A program made the position numbers and the translations under genes. From NCBI GenBank assembly GCA_035041965.1, contig JAPYMA010000996.1:1-64000 (forward strand): a stretch of DNA of 64,000 nt, given 5' to 3'. Below, piece after piece: positions 23,717-33,900 of this stretch (positions are counted from its first letter, which is position 1; each line of letters begins with the position of its first letter). Under the pieces are notes generated by a model. The model saw nothing but the letters and a program-made list of their open reading frames with translations, had not been told where the DNA came from and ran no database searches. The DNA comes from Anisakis pegreffii. Taxonomy: Eukaryota; Nematoda; Chromadorea; Rhabditida; Anisakidae.

Positions 23717-23860
23717 CTAAGCGTAACCATCGTAGAGATGAGAGCTAGGCTTATTGCTGCTATTATGTTCATTGTACATCGCAGTATTGCAAAAGGGGAT
23801 TGCAGTAACAGTGGGCACACTAGGATTCTTGTTCGATCCCTCAATTATTGCACAGTTCAT
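23717..23860 (-). CDS. Short minus-strand frame, possible terminal exon
   Basis: 47 codons from ATG (23860) to TAG: MNCAIIEGSNKNPSVPTVTA, then IPFCNTAMYNEHNSSNKPSS, ending HLYDGYA. Polar, low in bulky hydrophobics, unlike the chance frames around it. An in-frame TGA precedes the ATG and no acceptor is obvious. It could be the C terminus of the minus-strand candidates at 24968-26787. Confidence 0.28.
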   Translation of the reverse strand: MNCAIIEGSNKNPSVPTVTAIPFCNTAMYNEHNSSNKPSSHLYDGYA

Positions 23861-23916
23861 TCAGCACTGTCTTTTCAAGCCTCTCTAGCGATAAAAACAG
23901 TCATGATTCATTGTCG

Positions 23917-24482
23917 TTAACATGGAACAGTAAAATTAAGGAGATTAGTTCTGTTGCTAACTTAATTGTACAACGGAATATATGTTATCACTTCAATGTT
24001 ACTAAATGATCTTCTCATTTGATTTACTCCATTGCTTTGCGCTGGTGTTTTTGGTTGCCCATGCGTCTTATAGCTCAACTTTCATATGCTTCTTCCGTAA
24101 GTGAAAGATCCCAACAGAGGCCGTGACGAACAGACATGCGATAAAGTGGAAAGCACTTGACATGAACCACTAGCAATCACACACTCTTTGTTCACGTTTA
24201 CAATAATGCAATACATCCTATTGTTGCCGTTGAGCCAATATCAATGACAATAATAATGTTGAGCCTCGCAATATTTCAAGTGACTTCATATTGGAGTATT
24301 TTCTGTCATTTCGCCAACATATATCACTCAATCACTGTATGCGACAACAGAAAATTTGCTCGATATCGCTTCTTTTAACGATTTCAATGTCCGCTGAACC
24401 ATTCAGTTTAAAAAAACACCAAATAATAATTTATGACAGGTTTATGTTGAGATTAACATGGAACAGTAAAATTAAGGAGATT
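23917..24482. repeat. 30-bp exact direct repeat, two copies 536 bp apart
   Basis: TTAACATGGAACAGTAAAAT continuing TAAGGAGATT is identical at 23917-23946 and 24453-24482. The sequences between and around are unrelated. A GTGTACAA-type degenerate tandem lies just after, at about 24534-24606. Confidence 0.85.
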
Positions 24483-24967
24483 GTAAACAGTAAAAAGAAA
24501 ATCATGTTGAGATTCTGCTCACACCTATAAACTAGTGTACAAAATGTACAATTAGAAAGTGTACAAATTTGCACAAGTTAGGTGTACAAGTTAAGAATTA
24601 GGTGTATTTGATATAAGCTGAAGTGTCTAAATTAAGAAGTACTCGAAAGAGAAACGTAATGAATTGCTTATGAGGACAGTTGGGATTGAGAGTTTCGTCA
24701 TGAGACAGATTCGGTTGCAAGTTTGAGCAGCTTAGATCTAATACTAAACATTCACGCTTTTGCGCTAAATAACCATTGTTCATCATGAAATTCTTCTCAT
24801 CGTCAGGAAATATCAAATATGAAAATTTGACGTTTCCAACTGTGTTTGAATGAAGTTTTTTCCAGTTACAACTGTGAACAACACAGTTTTGCGATTCTGG
24901 AATAGTTTCAGAACTCTGTTCAGAATCGTTAGAAAATTGATATAATAGATATGGTTTTGGGAATGCA

Positions 24968-26787
24968 TCATCGATCCAAATATTGAATAAATTCTCTGTT
25001 CAATTGATAATCCCTTTTTGCCGCTTGTTTGATATGGTTGTTTTCGTAGAAAGCCAGCAGCTTTTCGAAAACCATTTTATCGACAATAACAGTGAAAATA
25101 GCGGAATATGACAATTTGACATCAGTTTGGTTTGTCGACACATTTTTTCCGCCTCCATAATGTGTCATCAATTTTACTTTCGATTCTAGAGCAACCGTTA
25201 AGACAATAGTAGAATAAAATGATGATAACAAATAAAGTGACCGAAATAATGCGCGAAAATTGCGAATCGTAGAACGTTTCAGCGTTAGAACGCCATCAAC
25301 AGCCACTGTATTGTTTGATCATGGATATTACACTACTTTTTAATATTCTTGTTCAGTTTTTAAATATCCTTCCTCAAACAATAAAATAACCGATTATGGC
25401 GCTATAGCGCCGGAACATCCTACGTTTCTGCATTTTCTGTACATTATTTCGGTCAGTTATTCATCTATTCATTATCATCATTCCACTTATCTTAATGTCT
25501 TAATCGGTGTTCAACAGTGCACATCGCAATGCATAATCAACTGTTAATTCTTTTGTGCCTTTTCAGCTTATCCGAACAAAGCTATTTTTTTGATTGTTTT
25601 ATTAGCACAAACGAGGATCGTGGAAATTAGTGATAACGTGGAAATTACAATGACTAGTAAGTGAACCGGATATCATAACTGAATTACAAACTTTTGCATT
25701 TTTAGAAGTTGTTTGAAAGAAATGAAAAGACAGTGTAGCATCACTGCGATGCCGAGTCTAATAGATATAGGTAGGGCTCGATAAAGGAATAAAATTTTAT
25801 CGTTCTCATGCGGACGGATATCATTGCAGTAAAATGGCGTGTTGCCTCGATTACGTTCATCAGTGTCATTATTTTCATCTGAGAACAGTTCCACTGACTG
25901 ACGTTCCAGTTCCCTCTGCTGTAACCGCTTCAGCCACAATCAAATTTTTGCTGAAGTTTACTGTCGTAACTACTGCTTATTCTAGGCTTAACGGTCGACG
26001 ATTGGCTCTATCTGCAAATTGCATATGTGGACGTTTTTGTCTGGAAGTTCATTGCAGTCAGTAACTGTTCCATAGTGCACTCCTGAAACTGTGAACAGTT
26101 TTCTTTGCAACTCTTTATTTCTTGAAAATTTCCCTGAACTACTTTACATTCAGTACAAGAGCTGCATTCATGAAAATTCAGTCAGTTTCAATTCGTCTCA
26201 ATAATCGTCCGCTTAACTTTCATTCATACGTGAGATCGCCAATCTGAGCCGTTAAGGATGTAACAGTCGTTCATCTCATATCTCCGAGCGTCAGATCTTC
26301 CGATTCGTCAATGATGTTACCTCATAAATTTTCCACCTCTGCTTTGTGAGTTATGTTTTATGAATGAAATGCATTGAACAAGTCCGTCCGTCCCACTCAT
26401 CAGTAATTCAGATCTCTGACAATCGCGCGTGTAAACGAATGCTTTGGTGCTTTTGAAAGATTAATACCCAAACTGTTTGCGATCATTTTTGATGACTTAA
26501 TTTGACACTCACATGTATGTGTACTTCAAAAATTAATGTTATGAGTCAATTCATCAAATAGATTTATACGCAGTTAGGGGTATTGCGGAGCAATGATGCC
26601 AATGACGGCTATCTTCTATTGTTCGGATGCAATGGACATAACCTTGAGAATGCTTTTTTTGTAGTTCATCTAATACTAATTTGAAAAGCTCATCATTGCA
26701 AACTGTGTGTGAGAACGTCATGATCACTTCAGTGAGTAAATATAAATATAGTAAATTGCACATAGACGAAATGCTGCGGGATCGAAT
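24968..26787 (-). CDS. Minus-strand exon candidates of one possible gene
   Basis: Three minus frames have protein-like composition and acceptors. 26787 downward after TTCACAG includes NDELFKLVLDELQKKHSQ. 25918 downward after GGTTACAG reads QRELERQSVELFSDENNDTD, then ERNRGNTPFYCNDIRPHEN. 25305-24968 after CAATACAG reads 112 codons, with a hydrophobic segment and then FEKLLAFYENNHIKQAAKRD, to TGA. Donors between them are poor and the phases could not be made to agree, so this is a set of candidates, not a model. No family recognised. Confidence 0.28.
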
Positions 26788-29215
26788 CTGTGAAGATACA
26801 GATGACATTTTGGTTTCATTCGAATTCTCTTGAACATCACTTCCAGCGCATTCATTTATTGATGGAAAGGCGCCGTAGAAACCAAAAAAATTTTCTTCAC
26901 GGGTTATTTCAGTTCCAGAAGCGGCTGTTATTCGATGTCAGCGTTTATCATAGCCACTGATCACTCTGATTAATTTTGTGCTTACAAAAAGATTCATGTT
27001 GAGGGCTCGTTGCAGTTGTGTTTTGTCGTTTGCAGGCAGTGTTCTAGCCATCACCAGTTAGAAGACAGCGAAACCAGTTAGATCGGTCATGAAACGAATG
27101 ATCCATTCGAACGAATTATTTGACTGATTGTGGATTATTTCATTCAATTGCCATTATCAATCAATTCATCACTATGTGTGGATTAATTGATTACGCAACT
27201 TCGACAATTGTATCGCATATCAATTTTCATTCATTAACATTGCAGTCATTACTATCTATTTTAATGTTGCGTAATACATGTATAAAGACTGCTGTTTATG
27301 AGCGCAGTTACGGATGATTGTATGAAAAATGATGACAACGAGATGCTTAATTTTGTTAAAATTTATGGTCAAAGCTTTTTAATTTTAAGCGGTGAGATTC
27401 ATTGTGAGCACGGTTGACGTTTTGAAACAATGGACGAATGTGGTTAGAGAATATCTAACTGATTGATGTTTTTAATTATATCCGAATGGTTTCCAAATAT
27501 GAACACCACTATCGCTCATTCTTTATCTCGGCGAGATGCGCTGTTTTCTTTCTATTGTCTAATTCTCATGTATTTTTACAATCGCTTGCAATGAATTCGA
27601 ACAATGAATGTGGCATAGTTTTTTTGCTATTTTCAAAGGCATTTCGTTCGCAAGTGTTTTCGTTGAACTGAATATCTTCTACTATCATTGAGGCGAACTT
27701 TGATGTGGGACAAATTCCATGAGATGATCACCATAAGTCTCTGAACATCATTACTATGGCCCTACAGATACAGTTCTAAGATTCTGTTGAGCCGTTTTTT
27801 CATATGTGAGAAGAGATATTTAAAGTGGAACTTGAATTTTGAACATCTTCAATATATTCAATGAATTTTATGTAAGCACATGGCAGATGGTCATGAGCCA
27901 GCTGCTCGACGACTATTGATCATCTGCTTATCTTAAGAGCTGCATCTTTATTCAACCATTTGGTGAATCGCTTCACTTTAACCTTTCATGTAGCAATCGT
28001 GTCATCGTGATTGACTGACTCGCACCATTTGATAAGCGTTTATATGGAACAGCAGTGGTGCCTGCAGCGTGATGGTTTTACTCTTAATCGTCTTATTTCA
28101 GATCTGAGCAAAACCAGAATTTGTTGATCCTATTAAAACTCACCAAATTGTTCATAATTGTATCGGTGCAAATCGAATTCTTTTGCAAATTTGCAATAGA
28201 GTGTTGAAAAACAGCGTGTTTGCGATAAGATGTACCAAACGCTCTGTTACTTCTGCCCTTCAAGTGCACTCATTTAATTGAATAATTAATTGATCCATAT
28301 TTGCGTGTGCATAAATGTTGATTGCATGTTTCGTCGATTCATTCATGCATCATTTGCACTCAAAAATGTTTATTTCCACAACCAAATGCCCAGGCATAAA
28401 TGGGAGTTTGGGTGTGAATTCTTTCATCGCACCTTGACGAGTACATTGGTTTCGTTGTTTAGTCTTCTTCGCTTGCGTAACCTTTGCTCTCCCCAAATCT
28501 CTCAAAAACATCCAGAAGCCCTCCTAGAAGAACCTTCCTGTGAAAATGCCCATTCACATCATCTTTACGACGTATTCAAATGCTCGACTTTTCGTAATAA
28601 TATGCACAATGTTCTTCGTTGAATGATGGAAAAATTAAATGAAATCATTGAATAGGATTCGAATGAGTGCGCTAAATGCATTTTAATCCAACTTGAGAAT
28701 ATTTTCATTTAGTCGTCAACAAACGAATTGATATTTGGAGTATTATTTGGATAAAAGAATAAGTGGATTATCTTACTGCTGAATTGATTTCAGGCATTAT
28801 TATTATTGCGTTGTTACGTAGCGAATGGTGAATGTCCTTGACTATTTATATGCATTCATTTGCTTTTACATTCGTTTTGTTCATAAATGAGTTGTTGTGT
28901 TCGATTTGCTTGGCGGAGTTATTTGGTCATTTCACTCATTTGTATTTCGAAACTGCAGTGATGATTATAGCAATTTTTTTGGTCTGTGTTTTCTATTATC
29001 AGACGGTAAATCTCTTGTGTATGCAATACGCGGTTATAAGATGATTTCATCGATATCGGTCGGTGATTTTGTAATACCGTTCGATCGACAATTTTATTGG
29101 AATGTTTTTGTTTATATCAAAGGTCAACTTCAATCTCTCTGCACTGAAATTCAACGAATGTGACATTCTCTCATCCTACAAAAATGTTCCATGAAATCAT
29201 TGAACTCATTTTCAG
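26788..29215. other. AT-rich stretch upstream of the 29.2 kb exons
   Basis: Presumably intron and 5' flank of the gene at 29216-30314. Open frames here (28290-28622, 28832-29163) are T-rich and not supported by splice sites. Confidence 0.3.
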
Positions 29216-30314
29216 TCGTTGCGCGATGACGGCTGTCCGTGATACACTCTGTAATCTGCGTCCACTCGAAATTCCTAGACCACACATTCCTGGTCTACAA
29301 TTCATACCGACCAGAGGGCGTCTTGGCTTCTATAAGGTTCCACATTCTACTTAAATAATCTTTGATTCGGACACTTCAATATCTCTGAAATATTTTAAAA
29401 CTGTTTGAATCGTGAATATTTCAAAAAACTCTTCGGTTCTACTGCGTTTTCAGTATTTCTTGATGACTGAACATCTTCGAATTGTATAAGAATACCGATT
29501 GTAAGTCTTTTTCGTGAAAATTTTTGCCAACTCCAAGCAGCCTCATTTCAGAGCATTCGCCGTGATGGAGCTCAGTTTGGGTTACAAATTAAACCTATGG
29601 GACCACGAAGGCCTGCCTTAGCCGATGCATGCTGGGATCCTCCCGTCAACGCGTCCAAGCAGTCTAATCCAGAAACCAGCTCACGTCGAAGTAATCCTGA
29701 TGCATCGAAACAGCTAAATGAGCAAAGCTGTGGAGAGCGACTCCGTAATAGTATGAACTCATCCGATGAAGAATCCCAAACGAGTAGCATAAGCCAGGTA
29801 AATGGAAAGAAAATTTGATATAGTATTTATCGGTGTTGAACAGCAGTATCTGATTAAGTATATGTCTGTTCGTATTACAAACTTTAAAAGCAATTAAATA
29901 TTGGTATTATTTCTCAGAGTGAATCTGATTGATCCGTACTGAAGCAGATAAAACATTATAATTCAGTAATAAGCTAAGTTCAGTTACGTAATTCACTAAT
30001 AAGCTGATTCAATAAAGCTCATTCGTTTCAGTAGGAAACACACCGCAATTATTGATCAGTAGGGAAACATATCATAATTGCATAGTAATATGTGATCACA
30101 CAATGTCTATACATGAATACTCTAGAAATGATCTTATGCATTCGGAAATAAGTCGCTTTTTCAGCTCTCAAATTATTCAGATGGATCAGCATCCACAAGA
30201 AATTCGCCAGTCGATGAACCGGAATATCCAGAACCCGATTACGACATAATCACACCACCGAATGTTAAAACAAAATTATGTGCAGATACAATTAATAACT
30301 TACGAAAATTTTGA
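29216..30314 (+). CDS. C-terminal three exons of an unrecognised protein
   Basis: Exons 29216-29336, 29552-29797 and 30165-30314 join in phase with good borders (CATTTTCAG; AAG|GTTCCA; CTCATTTCAG; CAG|GTAAAT; CTTTTTCAG). The sequence runs PLEIPRPHIPGLQFIPTRGR, then SIRRDGAQFGLQIKPMGPRR, a Ser/Asn-rich part, and an acidic Pro-Tyr tail (DEPEYPEPDYDIITPP) before TGA. The first exon enters with one base of a split codon, so N-terminal exons are missing. FGLQIKP faintly resembles a PDZ carboxylate-binding loop, but the flanking strands do not support a domain. The tail looks like a docking or phosphorylation segment of a scaffold protein. Function unknown. Confidence 0.6.
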
Positions 30315-30914
30315 AATCTCTTTTGCTTATAATGGTGTTCGCTTAACAAGGAGATTGCTCGAAGGCTGAAAAGAAAGCGTTGATCATAACGCAGGCAGTG
30401 TTCTGGTCTGTTGCCGTTCTCGTGAAATGAGATGAGAATCGGTGAATCAATGTGAAATATTAAACGTCAAAACATTTAGAAATATTATCGCTTTTTCCCC
30501 GTCAAAAAGTATATTCAAGCAATCTCATCGGCACCGAAATCATCTGTTCGTCATATGTTATCCATTTCTGAATATGTCGAAAATGAAATTCGAACTCTTT
30601 GGTCTCACTTTGGAGTAAAATGCCGTTCGAATATCAGTTTTATTTGCATAAGCATTGTGCTTCCTGTTTCATCTGAGTTTTTGATATCGAAATTTTAATT
30701 TTCACCTGCTGTTTGTATAATAGCGTCGTATTCATTCTAATTGTTTCTTTTCCAAATATTTTATTTATTGGTGAGTGTTTATGTCAAACACTTGTTCATT
30801 TTTCACTGATCTAGCAGCTTTGACGCACGGTTCGTTCTTAGCCGTTGGCTGGTACTGTCTGCTGAATCTACAAGCAATGAAAGCGCTCAATATTAGTGAA
30901 TTTTTAGCGACTTC
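30315..30914. other. Intergenic region
   Basis: Between two plus-strand genes; no feature recognised. Too long and AT-rich to argue for an operon spacing. Confidence 0.4.
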
Positions 30915-30925
30915 TTAAACGCAGC
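30913..30925 (+). promoter_or_regulatory. Probable spliced-leader acceptor before MSP gene
   Basis: The sequence TTAAACGCAG ends one base before the ATG at 30926. An acceptor this close to the start codon is typical of nematode trans-splicing; inferred from position only. Confidence 0.4.
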
Positions 30926-33900
30926 ATGGTTAAGCTGCTGAAGCGTAGAAATAATGCATTTGATAATCTGGGTCAGTGGTTCTCATCTGTATTGTTCTGT
31001 GTCTTTTCGCATTGGCCTCATAGCAGACCGCTGTTCTGTCTTGTCAACAATCCACGATGCGGTCTCCTTCGTGCATTGCAACGGTTTTACTTACCAGTGA
31101 CATATACAAAGAAATCTATTGAATTGCTTTAATGGTCGCGAAGATTAATGTCAGATGTTGTTGAGGACGTCATTTCCTCCTGATCAATTAGCATTTTGAA
31201 GAAATCACTCAACGTGTATGGACGGAACTCAAATGAAATAAGCCGACAAAAATTTGCCCATCCCACCTCTGCAACTCTCTTCTTAACAGTCTAAAATTTC
31301 CTAGCAGAGGAAATTCAATCCTCCGTATGAGAATGACTGACCTAGATCAGATTATTCAACCGATGTGTTTCGTTCGGCGCCTTCAGTGCTCCTTGAACTT
31401 TTTTCATCGAATAAGACAGTCTCAGCAACAACTGAACTTGGAGATCTGAACATTCCAAGTTACATTGCAGCAATAATGATCGAAACTCCTGCAGAAACTT
31501 AAGTAGGAGGTCGAAATAATGCTGAACACATATCATTCTTATACGAGAAGTTGATATTCAGCAGCCCTAGAACGTCACATATTCGTGAATTTCGGTGAAA
31601 TTGTCTGAATCATTACAAACTGATTTTTTGGAAGATTTGTTCGGGAATTAGCCTAAATCAGCCAAGTCGCTCTGAAGTTTTGTCTTTAATGGTTGAAAGA
31701 GCCTCATCCCTGTTCCAGTTACATATATGAAGCACTGCGCTGAAAGGTTACTGTGTTCGTCAGTTGATTTTAGCTTTATCTTCATCTTATCCAGAACGAC
31801 GAAAGATCGATCCTATATGAGCATTCATGGAATGATATTATTGTACAGTGTTTATTGGTTTCATGAGTGAGAGGCTCGGTTTGATAATTAGGCCAGGAGA
31901 GCTCGTAGCTGATCGTGAGATAAATTACGATAATTTTGAGTTTCTGCCTAGTTTGCCATAAAATTAAGCACTTTCCACACGTTAAATATTCCAATGTTGC
32001 ATTGCGTAACTATCAGCCACAAAAATGCGTTTTCAACGTGAGAAGTCGAGGTAAATGCAAGCAATGAGCGGTAGATTGCAACTAGTCACTTCACACAATG
32101 AATGTAAAGGTGGCACAATTGTGGTCATGCCACGGTATCATCACGAGATGCAGTGAACGAGAGTGGACGTCGTCATCTGAGAAAGATATTTCTTGCTTGA
32201 ATTTATAGGTTATTTGGGCGACTAGCCTCTCATGCATATCTGATTCATTTTAATTACTGTTTTTTGGCTTTTCTTGAATAAAAATAGATATTAATTTGTA
32301 TCATTCGTTAATTAAGAACCAAGTATGCATTGTCAAGGTGAATGCAAAAGACCTGTCAAATAAATGCATTTCAAGTTATATTTAAAATTAATTTTGATTC
32401 TGATTGGATGACATCCTCATAGAAATCATCACGCTTATTGGTAAGGGATGAAAATTTACAATCAAATCTGAATTTGGCAGAAGAAGGTTGATGTTTGAAA
32501 CGAATTAATTCGTTTTCTATAGGTTCCGTTCAGTTTGAATTTACAATTTATGCAAGCAAGCAAAAATTTGACTTCATGAAAAATTCATCGATTTGAGTGA
32601 TTTATCAGAAAAAAAAAACTCTGAATTCATTACTTTTCTCTAGTGTTATTCAGCCGGTGGCCTCATCAGTTCTTTTCTTCTGTCAATACCTCCAATTCTT
32701 CTAATCGTTTTCATCTTCGAATTCAGGTATGTCATAAGAAATTCTTGAATCGAGAGATTGTTCAGTGATAATGAATGGACTGCATTATTGCGTGATTAAT
32801 GACAATCAATAATATTTTACAACTTTGATAGTCTTTCATTCAAACTTTTCCAACAAATCATCATTCAGACGGAACTATTTTTTTGTATCTAACAAAGCGT
32901 TGGAAAACTGTTGCTGATCTCCTTGTTCATTTCGATATAAAAACGATTGACCGTAACACAACTGCATTGCATTGAAAACATTCAGTCAGAAACATTCACA
33001 TTCTGTAAAAATATCTACGCTTCCATTTGTTTCATAACCTTCACTGAACTCGTTGAGTATTCTTCTTTTTTTTTTTCAAGCACGGTCCAACGAGGTGCCA
33101 TTTTAGAAGTGCATCAGAATGTCAGCAAGTTCTTTCTCGCCTGATAAACCGCCAGATGTGTTGTTGGGTTAGCCATGCATCATTATCAAGCAGAACTCGT
33201 TAGGCATTACACTGTCATGGTGTTGAACTGTGATCTTTTAGATTGCTGAAATAACTTTGAATTGCCCGTGCGAAACTAATGACGTTCTTCTGAGCGCAAC
33301 AGTGCCTTCATCATGAACCGAAGTCTACGTTTATATCTAAGAGCAACGTTAGAGTTGTATAGATTTTGAGCGAGGGACATGGAGAGAATGGATCACTTGA
33401 AATGCGACGTGATGACTTACGTTAGTGGAAACAGATAAGCGCTCGAACACATTCTGAAAGACTCTGTGATATGGCTAAAATAGGCGATAGTTTTTTGTGG
33501 ATACCCATTTGCGGCCTAACATACAAGCGATTGTTCGGTGAGGTTATTGATCAGTCGTTTTGTTTCAGGTGTCAAAAACTCATCAACTGAACAAACTGCG
33601 GTCAGTCCAAGTTCACCTGGATGTAACCTTACACCAAAATTTGTCGCTGTTGAACCGCTGCAACTCGTATTCGAACCCAACAATAAAATGTTACAAGCAA
33701 GCATAAAAATAACGTTCGTTCCTGAATACCTCAACGTGATTCACAGCCTTTTTAAATTCACGAACGACTGATAGAATCGCGCTCTGAGACTGCTAGTAAC
33801 CAACATAAACTGTGAATCACCTTCAGAAGTATGAATCCGAATCGTATAGCGTGGAGAATTCGAACGAATGCACCAACACGTTATGTGGTTTTACCTACGA

